Shown here: one piece after another, positions 48,381 through 60,814 of the stretch | How the letters are laid out: every line of letters starts with the position of its first letter | Position numbering within the stretch: the first letter of the stretch is position 1 | Assembly: GCA_034698045.1 (NCBI GenBank) | Contig: JAQGAU010000014.1 | Coordinates: forward strand, 1-64,000 | Length of the DNA: 64,000 nt | Direction: 5' to 3' | From: Paramacrobiotus richtersi | Taxonomy: Eukaryota > Tardigrada > Eutardigrada > Parachela > Macrobiotidae | Translations under genes and position numbers: made by a program | The notes under the pieces: model-generated | Told to the model about the DNA's origin: nothing | The model's input: the letters and a program-made list of their open reading frames with translations, nothing else | Database searches by the model: none

Positions 48381-48499
48381 TATGTGCGGGATGTTCTAGT
48401 ATGTGTGTGTTCGCCGGGACTTCGGCCGCATAGTAAAAACAGTTTGCGATGTGCAGTTATCCTTCTGGCTATTACTCTAGGCATGTATGTCATGCTTTT

Positions 48500-49500
48500 A
48501 TTCTTTTCCACAGCATTAGCTTTTCAAAAAGGCAATGTTTTGGAAGAAGAAGAAAAATCATGAATTCAGAAACTCATCGCAGAAAGTAGAATCGAGATGT
48601 ACATATGTAGTGCGGGTCCACAAATTGCAGTCGATTTTATACTATTTAGTTAATTCGTCCAAAATAATCCCATCGTATCTAATTCCACACTGGAACCTCT
48701 GGGAAATCTCTTTCGGTTGTAGGTATATGTGTAATAACGGCGGTTTTTTCAGCGGTGACAGATAAAATGAGGATCCTATTCTGAAACATCAGATTATAAT
48801 TCCAATTCCGTTCCGTACTCATGAAGTGTAACTGCATGCCGTCCATATGATGTACAAACACGGAAATAAATGCAAACGTTTTAGCGGCTTTGCCGGATTT
48901 CCCAACATTAGTGGGAACATACTTGCTGGGGAATTAAACAAAGCCGTGTTAAAGAAGACTGTTCGTTTGTCCAGACTATTCTCATATGTTTGGCAATGCA
49001 ATTTGCACGGTCGCATAACTAGATCTTCCTTCAGCGATAGCATTACAGGTGAAACGCAACAGCACACAGGGAAGGCAAGGTTATTACAAAACGGGCGGCG
49101 TGCCAGGCATGAGCCGGACCTGACGCTGCTGTTTTCATACTTTCGCTACGTGCTTCATAAAGTCTGCTTCGGCAATTCCGTCCTTTCTCAAGATCTGCAC
49201 GAGTTAAACTGCATAAGCAAGAAAATCTAACAAGAGTCACAACTGTATGTGATTACGGTGTGTTACGTGTAGTTACAAGCTTATGTACAGCTCATGCGAA
49301 CTCTTGCGGAGCCAGCGGGCGGACACTGACTGAGCGCATGGAACGAAAGGAGAGATTGCGAGGAAACTGCGGCATAGAGTACCGTACACGCGGTAGTGCT
49401 GGGCCGCCATTGATTTTGTGGCGATCCTCAGCAGACATTCCCTTTAGCAACACACCACTGTTTACGCTGACTTCAAAGCGCCAAAATCGTTAAAGATTTG
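48500..49500. repeat. repeat A, partial copy
   Basis: 48720-49060 and 49160-49450 correspond to the two halves of repeat A (landmarks acggaaataaat, ggaagtccc-like, agatctgcacgagttaaact). No gene. Confidence 0.55.
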
Positions 49501-50250
49501 CACGACAAATCGATGTTAACCTTTCGTGCTACGCCGGTCTCACTGGCAGCATTTGCGCAGGGCTCTTTTCTTCCTTGAACGGAAGTCCTGTGATCAATAA
49601 TTTTACAGCTCGTATTACGCAGTTTTTATGTGCCGGTAAGGAATATGTTTTTTGGTTGCACCAGCGAGCGACTGGGAGTACCGGCGTAGTGAGCGACCAA
49701 ACACCCGAGAACGTGCGTTTAAGTCGGTTTATTTGAGAGCCGTGATGTAGCTCGAAAGTGGCAAACGGTTTTAATGCTGCAACATTTATCTCATAAGTAT
49801 CACACACTTTAGTACATTACGTGAATATCCAGGTGGAGCTCACAAAAATTTGCTGTTTTTCAATCGGCATGCTTGTTGAAATTGCCCCCGGGCTCTGTAT
49901 TCAGGTAAGCACTGACAAAAGAAAAAGAGAGCGCACTAAAACTCCTGTTGACTCTCAAGATGGAACACATACAAATTGATACAATCGATCTCCTTCGCAC
50001 GTGTGTAACTTTTCAAAAGTATGCATTCGTACTAACGTTAAGTAACTTGACGCCCATCTGTTACGCGAAGCTTGCTGATTTGGCCAGTACAGGTCGTTAC
50101 GTCCACAAAACGAAAGAATGTACTTATTACCAGATCTGTCATTCGGCTACAGGCTGTTTATACTGGTAATATGATGGATACTTTAGTGTCCAGTATGTGA
50201 AATGCACGATATTATTCATTCATCTAATGTTGACCCCCAAACTGTAAGCA
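49501..50250. repeat. repeat B, partial copy, and unique sequence
   Basis: 49600-49930 matches repeat B (tttttatgtgccggtaagg, ccaggtggagctcac). 49930-50250 is unassigned. Confidence 0.5.
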
Positions 50251-50789
50251 GTGTATGGTTTTCGGAAATAATATCGCATTCTATGCTACACAAGTAACAC
50301 AAGTAACATTCGGATGGCAAAAAGACAGTAATCCCACCTGCGACGTATTAACTGCGTTTCGTGTTTATTTCGGCAGTACGGATAGCTAAACATTGAAATT
50401 TCTGTAACATGAACCAAACTTCCAGACAAGTTTCTGTGTCGATTTTAAGCCGGAATGCTGTCCTGGAATAAATTGCTCAGAAGGGCAATGCAGACATCGT
50501 GCCAGTGCTAGACTTTTAGGTTTCGTACGCGTGCGGAAGGTTGTTTTGTCCCGCGGGCGTTTCCAGGAGAGAAATGCCGCATTTGCATGAATTCAGCAGT
50601 AATAATAAACGTCTTGTTTGTTGCTTCCTGTGCCTTTAATTTGATAACTACTGTATTGTCTATCCAAAAATGAGGATTATAAATTAATCTATGCGACTGC
50701 TTGCTTCAAACGAAACGACAGTTAATGCACTTCGAGTAACACAGGATATTGGCAGACATTTGCCATCCTAAAAAAGAACAATCCAACAC
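50250..50789. repeat. repeat C, copy 3, and 3' flank of LRR copy C
   Basis: 50250-50460 is repeat C without the LINE. 50690-50789 matches 40200-40314 and ends at the empty TTAA. Confidence 0.65.
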
Positions 50790-52639
50790 TTAACAACTGC
50801 TTCCGCCGACATATCTCACCGGTACAGCACTATCATCGATGATCTCCTGCACGCGCACCAGAAAACTTGCCATTTTCGATTGGCAACCGTCGCTCAAGTC
50901 TCCATGAAATTCCAGTTTCTTGGCCACTGATCGGTCGGGATCGAACACATTGATGCTGCCTAATCCAGCTCGGCACTGCGCTCTGACCACATCGCTTCGG
51001 TTGGAGACCCGAGTCGCTAGTCCAAACTGCTCCAGAGCGGCGTGATGAAGGTAGTTGAGCTTCCCTCCACAAAAGTGAGCGCCGTCACTGGTGTACACAA
51101 CCGTTGTTAGGTTTAAATTGTCGAGACTATTATTGGACACTTTGACACCATCAAATGTACAGTTGATTCTCAAGGTGTTTGCTATGGAACACTGAGATGC
51201 CGTTTCGCGTATAGGACCACTCGTACCTAGAAAACACTTGTCAATCACACAAAAAGTGTAGGTACATCATGTGTAAGCCTCTTTTATACTTAACAATTTC
51301 GGTATTTCGTCAAGTCTGCTGTAATAGCGGCGCGCAGGCGTTTGACATCACTCGTCCCACACGAAAACATCAGAACGCGCGCGGCGCTTCTAAAAGGATC
51401 TCCCCGGATTCGAACCGCCCATCGTAAAAAATCTTTCATGTCACAGCAGGAACAATCGTTTGAGGAAAGACACAATTCGTTATCAAGGAAGTTGTATTCG
51501 AAATAGCCCGGGTCCCATGGAGCAATGCTGTCTAAAACTTGCTTAGGGATAGACCGGAGCGCGTTATACGACATATCAAGGTATTTCAGTCGTAACTGAA
51601 AATTCGGACCACTGTTGATGAGTAGCCGTAATTTTGGGGACTGGGAGCCAACATGAAGATGCAACTAAAGAAACATGAGCTGTTCACAATTGACGACATA
51701 AGGACAATTTTTTGCAAAGAAATACCAGAAAGGAAAAGTAAATTGATAAAAATAACTTTATTGTATAAACGAACCGCCGCGGATGCGAGCAAACTATCGT
51801 GGATGTTGACCAATACTAATTTTAAAGTTCATGCAGCTGGTTCTTTATACTAAGCTGATAGCAAGGTGCGGTATAGCCATGTTGTTGATCGCGTTGCATT
51901 GAATCAGTCATCAGCTATCAGTGTTTATTAGAAAGTCAGAGACTCAGTGATCATAATCCACGAATCATGGTCCCTAATCCCTATATACATATATCCAGGC
52001 CTTGTGGAGACTTACCAAAGATTTTGCCACTGGCCGAAATACCGCGAAATCCAATTCCTGAATTCTATTTTGCCGAAAGGAAATTTCCCGTAGGCTGCTT
52101 TCCTGATATCCACCCTCCGCCAGTGACTGAAACGTGTTAATACCGATATCTTCTATGTCATTATAATAAAGATTCAAAACAGTCATGGATCGAAATCCGC
52201 GAAAGAATGCCCCGTCCAGATATCCAATTCTTGAACTTTGAATAGCTAATTCGGTTAACTGATGCTTGACAAAGCGTAGAAGAAAGTTTAGCGGAGTTCG
52301 CTTTCCGTCGGCAGATTGAAATGCCTCTATTGACACGTGCGATAATGCCGGCCGGTATGGAATCGATTCTAAATTATTGTGGAGCGTACTGCAGTAGTTA
52401 CGGGTTCTTCCGTATCCAAGATAGTGCGCGTGGGGACAATGAATAAAGAGTTTTTCGATGTGCTGTGGAATTTCGTGCACAAGGAAATTGATTGGGAACT
52501 GAAAATCCGTAGCAGTGCACGTAAGTTTTGTACCATCAACCAGACATTGTGGATGTGGTACATTGGCTGATGAACAGCTTGCAAAAAGTAGAAAAATGCG
52601 AAAATCAATCAGCCGCAGTGGGTTTACCATGATCAGCAT
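50790..52639 (-). CDS. secreted leucine-rich-repeat protein, copy C
   Basis: Exons 52016-52639, 51295-51664 and 50790-51226 on the minus strand give 476 residues. Intron 1 is 351 bp (donor GTAAGT, acceptor tttag) and intron 2 is 68 bp (donor GTTAAG, acceptor tctag). The start at 52639 (MLIMVNPLRLIDFRIFLL, a signal peptide) aligns with copy B; an in-frame ATG lies at 52672. N-cap cysteines, LRR units such as MTVLNLYYNDIEDIGINTF and LREISFRQNRIQELDF, the cap cluster CLSSNDCSCCDMKDFLRW, then a C-terminal domain with SINVFDPDRS and NYLHHAALEQFG. All frames are open, so this is the intact partner of copy B. Probably extracellular. Function unknown. Confidence 0.85.
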
Positions 52640-53005
52640 GATCAACGCATCAAGAACCCGAAAACGGCGCAATAAACTTTTTTTACAGGTGCATTAGTAA
52701 AGTCTCATGCGCTGTCTTTTTCTGTTACTTCGGCTTTTGCCAATAGAAAAGTGTTTAGAGAAAAAAACTCATTAATGCTTCAACGCACATGCATCGACGC
52801 ACACATATAGAAGTACTGTACTGTACATGATTAGGTTGATCAACAGTATACGCAGTTACTACATGTCCGAAATGGAACAGAAATCGCATCAGTTTATTGG
52901 TGGCATGAACTAACGCTTATCCGCTTTGAAAATCTAACCAAACATGTGATAGCATCACTGATTCTAGCCAAAGGAGTGCCATTTCAAATTTTATAATATT
53001 TATCT
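52640..53005. other. upstream flank of LRR copy C, duplicated
   Basis: Paralogous to 42751-43130. No gene. The paralogy breaks near 53005. Confidence 0.6.
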
Positions 53006-54505
53006 AGATTTTAGATCAATAATACGCATGCCCGCCCCGTAAGATCAAAGTCTGAATAACTACTCCAGAAAACCAGAAGCTGATAACACCATTGGATTCC
53101 CCGCATCGGAAAACTACGTCACATGACATTTTTACAACATTTAAAACTTATTACCGCACGCCACCAATTCAATTTAATGTCAAAATTTCAAGGTCACCTT
53201 GAAAATATTTGACTAGGAAAATTTATTGCTGAGAACAAGACACTGCATTATCTATTAACAATACAAATGGATATATTAAATGTCCAGGTGAGATTGTCCG
53301 CTTGATGGTGAAAATGCGTTTACGGCGTAAACGGCGTTTCGCGTAAACTTTCTGCCCAAAAAATTTGCATTGTCCGCTGTTCGACCACAACAAAAAATGT
53401 AATCAAGCTAAACGTTTGCCGAATAAGTTTTTGAATTTTTCCCGATTTACAAATGGCGGAAAGAAAGAATTTATTCAGCAAGTTCAAACAGAAATGAACT
53501 TCAATAAACCGAACACACGAAACATAGCTGACCGGAAGCAAAAACTAACAAACTAACTGTTGTGACAACCGTCTGACCTGACGTAGGATAAAACATGTAC
53601 CGTACGTTTGACCGAAACAGGACGAAGCAAAAGTAATACACTGAAACGCTTTGTAGCGGAAATTGCTGACAAGTTCTCGACCAGTTCTTAGCAACTAGTT
53701 CTCGAGCGGAACGGAGGAAATAAATAACCGAGGAAATAAGATAAGTAACCAAGAATATTTGATTAAAAGTTATTAGAAGGGAATGAGGTATTTGCAAGCG
53801 AAAAAGTAAAACATTTTAAGGCAAAGCTGAGTAAGATGGTCGAATACATCAGAAGCAAACGATTTCACATAAAAACTTCAGAAAAAAATTCACATTTCAT
53901 TTTTGCCAAAAACGGAAAGGAATGTTCAAATAAATCTAAGCTCAATGTCCAAGAAATAATTAGCGAATGAAATAAACTGAACGCCCGAACACGGAATAGG
54001 TTGTCTGACCGCGCGTTCGCAACCTCCGATCAACCAGCAGAACTCTTTCTGACGGGCAAACAGTCCAAAGGGAGAACATTTTCCCATCCGAAGAATAATT
54101 CCCACAAGATTCTCAGAGTGCAACCTTTCGGTGGTAAACTCGGTATCGTCCGGGCACTTTTACCGGACCCAGCTGACAGCAAGCTTCATCCGTACACCTT
54201 TGCCCGGGATGACCAATAGTGTCCCGATAATATTAGTCGTTGAGCATCCGGTACGCGATAAACAGAATAAGTCAGCCAAGAATTTGATAGCTCCCTGCAA
54301 AAGCGTCCGGATGATCTTTGCTGCGTGTCACTGGAGGGAAGAGAAAATAGATTTCTGGCAAGCCAAAATTTACGCGGGACAGAATTTTTGCCCTTTGGAC
54401 GGCAAGGCCGGTCACAATCGTTTTAAAATGGCGTAGACCTGGACAGTATGTTTTGATTCGATTCTGAATATAGATCTCAAGAAACCCTGAGGCGGCAGCC
54501 GAAGG
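53006..54505. other. 1.5-kb segment absent from the paralogous unit
   Basis: In unit 1 the flanking sequences at about 43125 and 43135 are adjacent; here they are separated by about 1.5 kb. I see no terminal inverted repeats, no clear target duplication and only frames under 100 codons. It is either an insertion of an unclassified element or sequence deleted from unit 1. Confidence 0.5.
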
Positions 54506-54893
54506 TGTTTCTTGTACGTACTATTCCACACATAATGAAAATCAATTCAATGGATTTGGCGAATGTTCTTTCTTCTACAGTACATTATACGAAAGTAAAA
54601 TACATATTTCAGATGGACACACACATGTTTTGGTATAGTGTTCATCGGATACCAACGCTATATTAAAAGAAGGCATATAGGTAAAATCGACGTTCTACAC
54701 ATACTATACGGAAAAACTGCAACGTTAACGAACCTTAGAAAAGATGTACAGTACGTCGTCCCCAACTCATATCGATATTTTACACGTATTGCAAAATTTC
54801 AGTATTTAGTAGAGGTAGAAATTTCAGCATATGCAAAGGAAAACGCTGTTATAACTAACCGATACAGACTGTAGCGGCTCCAAACTAGCGAAT
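54506..54893. repeat. duplicated block matching 43141-43475
   Basis: Shared blocks include ttcaatggatttggcgaatg and gtagcggctccaaact. Continues after the SINE at about 55515. Confidence 0.7.
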
Positions 54894-55509
54894 AAGGATG
54901 CCACACTGCGCATGGCACAGTGGTAAGCCGCTCAACCAGCAACTGCGACGGCCGGGGTTCAAACCCCCTCTCGAGCAAAAGGAAAAAATAGCAAAAAGCG
55001 CCCAGCAAGTGGTTAACCATGGGCCAGCGCGTGGTGGGGCACAGTGGACCAGGCAGCCTACCATCATAGAGACAGGCTGAGGCGTTGGAGGATCACATTC
55101 CACCTGTGGCTGGTCAGTGTTTCGGCTTGGACTGAGAGGCCCGTGATGTCAGCAGTACCGCCTATGCCGGACAGAAGAGGGCAAGAGGGATCTCCGAATC
55201 AGAGTGACTGGCGCCTTCCTTGAGTTGTGCTTGCTGTCTTGCTGTTGAAGCATCTTCTCTCTTATCTCCTTCTGTTGTTAGTCTCGCTGTCTGGGCCGGG
55301 CGTTAACGTAAAACTGGCGCTTGCCTTGTGCGAGCTTGCCGTATTCCATCTTCTCTGCTCTGTTACTGCCTCCATTGTAACGGTAGCTTGAAATTACCGT
55401 ACTTTGCACGATATACACTCTGTCAGCTGTCTGTACCATAACATCCGTGTGTATTAACTGAGCCGATTTCGAAGAACAATAATACAAGCCAAATAAAGCA
55501 AAAGCAAAG
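54894..55509 (+). mobile_element. tRNA-derived SINE
   Basis: The head has a perfect pol III A box (TGGCACAGTGG, 54912-54922) and a near-perfect B box (GGTTCAAACCC, about 54957-54967). Next comes a body of about 500 bp with no coding capacity, and a tail aaataaagcaaaagcaaag near 55491-55509. The paralogous site at about 43470 reads straight through (gcgaatacaaataatacgcc), giving the empty site. Exact target duplication is blurred by AT-rich sequence. Confidence 0.8.
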
Positions 55510-57512
55510 TACGGCTGTATTTTTTAATACGCCGGGTGATAGAACGAAGGGGACGTATGTTATGCAGGACTGCACGCGGTGGGCATGTCAATGCATCTTA
55601 TCTGGTCGTGCGGAGATGGACCCTTGACAACATATCACAATCATTGCAAGTCTATGGCGAACTGAATAAGCTGTAACTGACCTTCTTGTGCACCCTGTCG
55701 CGTCTGGATTTCCATTACTTCCTCTATCAGCGCCTCAAATACTGAAAGAATCTATCAGTATTTGAGGCACTTATAGAGGAAGTAAAGAACTTTTGTACTG
55801 AATACATTGATTACTGCATAATAATGGCAATTTGCGATCTTCACGCACCTTCGTCAGCGTTAATCTCGATGTCCTCATGAGCACTTCGACATTAACACTG
55901 ACAAAGAAACCGATCGGTTTCCTTTTGCTTCCAAAATATTAGTTTCTGGCACCATGTCTTCGGGACCTTTGTCGGGGGTTTCTGTCTCCGTTTAATTTGA
56001 GGAATCTGGATATTTTTTCCAGCGACGAGAAGCAACAGGAGAATCTTGTGATCATACATTAACATCTGTCCCCGCTTCCGTTCGGCATTCATAATATGCA
56101 GTTGATGTCCATATATGTATAAATACGGATATAAATGTTATGATCCATATCAATTCGCTAAATTCAGCAGCCGCAGAATAGGTGCATTGTGGACCCTGCA
56201 CCACTTTGCTCATAGACGACTATGCTTTAAAAAATTAGTTTAGAAAATCCCGAAAATTCCGGACAATTGATTTCTCACAATCGAACGCCCCACATAAATG
56301 CAGCTTTTTTTGCTCTACAAGGGTGGGGAGGCCCCACATCCAAAAAACGGAAGGTGTACTAAAGGGGATTGCATTTAGAAAAACAGTCGATGGACGCTAA
56401 ATGCACACCTGACTCATATCCGCTCTTCAGTTCGTATGCTTGAATGAAGGAAATTGCTACCTCACCGGGTGGCGACTACTTTGGCACTCGGCTGCACTCG
56501 ATCCAGAATTCTAAGCTTTCCTATTGCTCATTGGAATTTTTTTATTGGCTGTGCGATTTGTAGTACCGCCTGCATCTGCACTTTGTACCATTGTTGTACG
56601 TACATTTTTAACTTGCATACGGCTTATAACAGTGCCCGACTGCATCACATCTGTAACAGCTTTCTCACCACTTCCTTGTTCAAACCGTCTGTACGTACGC
56701 TTCGAACCTCTACTGAATTTAGCGAATTCTGTATAAGTTGGAACGAATTTCGAACACTTCTCTGGCAAGTCCAGTAAAGCCGCTAAACACGATTGTTTAC
56801 TCTCTAAACAGCTCTGCACATGCAAAAATATCATTTTCTGGAATGTCAGATTAATCTGACAATCCAGAAGATGGTATTTCCAGAAGAGAAGATGATATAA
56901 TCAGGAATATTACTGATTCCGCCTTCAGTGATAGAATAAATAAAAGGCAAAGTCAAGCAAGGAAGATATAAGATTCCTGGTAACTTCTCCATAAAGTCTA
57001 GCTCGCCGACAATTGCGGCCATTTTCCAGATCTGCACGAACTTGAGCTGTAACTGCATGAAGAAAAGTTGCACAACTCCTTGTGTTACGTTTCATTATTC
57101 TCGTATGAACTCCTGGGGAACCTGCGCGCGGGCACTGATTGCGCGAAAGGAAGAAAAGGATCGATCAACAACACGGTTTAGAGTGCCTTTATATACGGTA
57201 GTACTGCACCGGCATTAGTCGCAGCGTTTTCTGAAGGACGCTTCTTAGCGGACCTTCCATTCTGCGACGAATACCACTACTTACGCTCCTTCCGGATCGC
57301 TCAAGTCATTTAATATTTACACAGACATGGCCACGTTATTGACGTTTCCTTCTACGCCGATCTCACTAAAGTGTGTTACAGCCAAAAGAATCTGAGACGT
57401 AGAAATGTATGAATGTAGAGATAATGTAGTAATAACAAAGTAAAATGTCATTAATAATAATGTAACAAGAGCGCTTACGTGCAACGGCGAAACGGTTCTG
57501 TGCAAGCGCTCA
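55510..57512. repeat. repeat A, copy 2
   Basis: Continues the paralogy with 43480-44268 and then 45300-46345. Contains hairpins at 55726-55789 and nested palindromes at about 56830-56900 that copy 1 lacks. Unassigned open frames near 56454-56834 overlap on both strands and are not called. Confidence 0.65.
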
Positions 57513-57520
57513 CTCACCAA

Positions 57521-57800
57521 CAGTGACGGTTTTAGGGGGAGGGGGCGCGCTGGCGCAGTTTTTTTGGCGCCCGTGCACCAGTCGCGCCCGTCCCGGGCGA
57601 CCGATTTTTCGTTTTGGCGGGCATTTTTTCCATTGTTTCACGAGAAATTTTGGTTTTGGCGGGAAATTTTTTCAAAATTTTTCAATATTTTTAGCGTTTT
57701 TTGGCCATTTTTGGCGATTTCGGAACGGGCGCCAGCTGGCGCAGGGGTGCGCAGGGTTGCTGCGCCCCCCCCCCTTCGGCCGGACCTAAAACCGCCTCTG
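57521..57800. mobile_element. hAT-type MITE, 280 bp
   Basis: The ends CAGTGACGGTTTTAGG and CCTAAAACCGCCTCTG form terminal inverted repeats with two mismatches, flanked by a perfect 8-bp duplication CTCACCAA (57513-57520, 57801-57808). GC-rich ends with a T-rich inside. Open frames across it are compositional and not genes. The 8-bp duplication and CAG...CTG ends fit hAT. Confidence 0.9.
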
Positions 57801-57808
57801 CTCACCAA

Positions 57809-58560
57809 ACAAATGTTTGTTCTACAAGGATCTCTATACGAAGCAGGGTTTCACCTGGGTGTATATATTATACGGTAGTTTAGTTATTATACGGAAGTAA
57901 AAGAAGTGTGCAGTTTTTCCGCATATCCGCGAGTGGGTCAGCCTACGTATACAACGGGAAACAATTAAAAATCTTAAATATCCGAAAACTCAGAAATTCA
58001 AAACATGATTGGGCTGCGCGGCAGTCACGCTTCTTATTTATTAATATTATTAGCGGGTGGCTAGGTTTTATGGCCATGGAGAAGTTATAACGACAACAAT
58101 TCTCCATAAAGTCTAGCTAATCGACAAATGCGTCCATTTTAAAAATCTGCACGAACTTGAGCTGTAACTGCATGAAGAAACATTGTACAACTGGAATCAA
58201 CTGGTGGGAATTCCGTCCATTCTCGAGATTGCGCAAACAATTCAACTGAATATGCAAAGAAAATCCGGCAAATAAAGTCAACTCTTTGTGATCACGGTTG
58301 ATTACATGGGGTTACAATTCATGTGAACTGTTGAGCAAGCGGACGGACACTGACTGAGCGCATGGAAGAAAAGGACTAATGTGAAGAGAATACGGGATAG
58401 AGTACCGTGCACACGATAGTACTGCTCGAGCATCGATTTGCGGCGATCCTCAGCAGACATTCCGCTCAGCAACACACCACTGTTAACCGTTGATTGCAAA
58501 GGGATAAAAATTCGTAAAATATTTACACGATTAATCCACACAAATACAGGATTATCAGGT
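57809..58560. repeat. repeats B and A, partial copies
   Basis: 57990-58080 is a piece of repeat B; 58100-58500 is the right half of repeat A. The stretch 57809-57890 recurs at about 62110-62190. Confidence 0.55.
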
Positions 58561-59625
58561 AGTACAAACATTTCATGTTGCCGAGCAAACTACTGTCTGA
58601 TGAGAAACGTGACTTTGGATAGACTGTTACAAAAAGACTTATCGATACTGCGTGATACTGTTCTGGAAAAAATATCGCCATCCCTCATATTATGAGGAAG
58701 GTGGATATGTTTTCCAGCCGCAAGAACCAGCAGGAGAATCTTGTTTTCATACATTGAAAATCTGTCCACGTTTCCGTTCGGCACTCATAATATGCAGTTG
58801 TTATCCATCCGCATACGGAAATAAATATCAAACATCAGTTCGATTTAAGTTGGAACGAATTCGAAGTACTTTTCCTTGACATCCAGTATTAAAACCCCGT
58901 AAAAAGGAGTGTTTATTGTCTAAACCGTTCAGGATATGCGGCAGGATTGTCAGATTACCTTTTATTGGTTAACCCAAATGCCGTACAGATATTTATCTAC
59001 ACACAACAATCTAGCCAAATAAAAAACCGATTCCAATCAGATTCTTGATTATACCTTCGGTGATAGAATGGATCAAATTAGAACGTCTTCCTTGCCTGGC
59101 GTTACCTTTTATCATAAAATGCAAAGTCAGTCAAGGAAGACGTTCTAAGATTCCTGGTAACTTCTCCGTGGAGTCTATAGCTCGCCAATTGCGTCCATTC
59201 TCAACACCTGCACGAACTTCAGCTGTAACTGAATGCAGGAAAATTCTACAATTGGAATCAACTGCTTGTGATCACGTTTTATTATACGTACTTATATGAA
59301 CTAAAGGAGAACGTGCAGGCGGGCATTAACTGAGCGAATGGAAGAAAAAAGACATTAGCACAGACAACACGGCTTTATAAAGTACCTTGCATACGGTGGT
59401 GCGTACTGTACCGGCGTTGGTCGCAGCGTTTCCTGTGGGATGCTTCTTAGCGGATCGTCTATATGTTCAGCACCGTACCACTATTGATCCTTCCAGAGCA
59501 CTGAAATCGTTGAATACTTACACAGGCGTGGCTACGTTATTGACGTTTCGTTCGACGCCGATCTCAGTAACAGCGCTTGAATCGAAACCTTTCCGCCGTT
59601 GCCCGTAAGGCTTGGCTGCAGAAAA
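58561..59625. repeat. repeat A, copy 3
   Basis: Left half near 58680-58940, right half near 59160-59580. Carries a 17-bp perfect inverted repeat (59078-59094 with 59132-59148). No gene. Confidence 0.6.
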
Positions 59626-60180
59626 AGATTCATTTCCGAAAACTTGAGATCGTGCGGAACTGGAAGCTAGAAAACATGCCATGCCCATGGCAAGCTCGAT
59701 CGTGGCGATTTGAATAAGCTGCAGCTGACCTTCTTGCTCGCCCTGTCGCTCCTGGATTTCCCTTGCTTCCTGTATCAGCGCCTCAAATACTGAAAAATTA
59801 ACAGAACATTTGCACTGAATAAATTGATGACTGCATAATAATCGAGTTTGCGATATTCAGTAGCAATCTCGTTGTACTCAGTTTCCTCCGGCTTCCAGAA
59901 CATCGGCTTCTGGTACCATGCTTTCGTGACCTTTGTCGGGGGTTTTTGTCTCCGTTTAATAGGCGGGAATGTTTTCCCGCCGCGAGAAGCAACAAAAGTA
60001 CTTTGTTTTCGAGCATAAAAATCTGCCCTCGTTTCCGTTCAGCACTCAGGATACGCAGTTGCCGTCCATATATATAAATGCGGATATAAATATCAGTACC
60101 AGTTCGATATAAGCTGGAATGAATTCATTCAATATTGAATGTTATTGAATTATGTTCAACGATCCAATGCCCAATTTCCA

Positions 60181-60300
60181 GACAATAAGCACTCCTTCTT
60201 AGCGGCTTTATTCGACTTACCAGCGAAGTATTCAGAATTTGAATTCTGAAGACTTTGCTGGTAGATCGAATGAAGCCACGGAAAATGAGTGCTTATTGTC
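60181..60300. repeat. 120-bp palindrome inside repeat A
   Basis: Begins gacaataagcact and ends agtgcttattgtc. The two 60-bp arms match at roughly five of six positions around a centre gaatttgaattc. Confidence 0.8.
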
Positions 60301-60814
60301 TAAACAGTCCTGAATATGATGTAATATCATCTGCGTTGTCAGATTATTGATTCCGTCTTCACTGATAGAACAGATATATGGCAAAGCCAAGGAAGGAGAA
60401 CATTCTAAAATCTACGATGCCTGGTGACTTCTCCGTAAGACTTTAAGGAGAAGTTACCTGGAATCTTAGCTCGTTGACAATTGCGTCCATTCTCAAGATC
60501 TGCACGAACTTCAGCCGTAACTGCATGCAGAAAAATTCTACAACTGGAATCAGGTGCTTGTGATCACGGTTTATTATACTCCGATGAACTACCGGGGAAC
60601 CTGCGGGCGGGCACTAACTGATCGAATGGAAAAAAATGGATAACACGAACAGCACAGCACGGCTTAAAGTATCTTGCGTGCGGTGGAACTGCGCCGGCAT
60701 TGGTCGAGGCGTTTCCTGTGGGACGCTTCCTAGCGGACCTGTTCCTCAACGTAACGTACCACTGCTTACGCTCCTTTCAGAGTACTAAAACTATTGAATA
60801 TTCACACTGGCGCG

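Noticed and set aside
57523-57878. Overlapping open frames of 60-104 codons rich in Gly, Phe and Arg
   Set aside because: They lie across a hAT MITE with GC-rich ends and T-rich middle and are explained by composition and the absence of stops, not by a protein.
58597-58608. CTGATGAGAAAC, resembling the hammerhead ribozyme core
   Set aside because: The two core strands are adjacent, leaving no stem II, and no third core strand with flanking stems pairs around it. Treated as chance.
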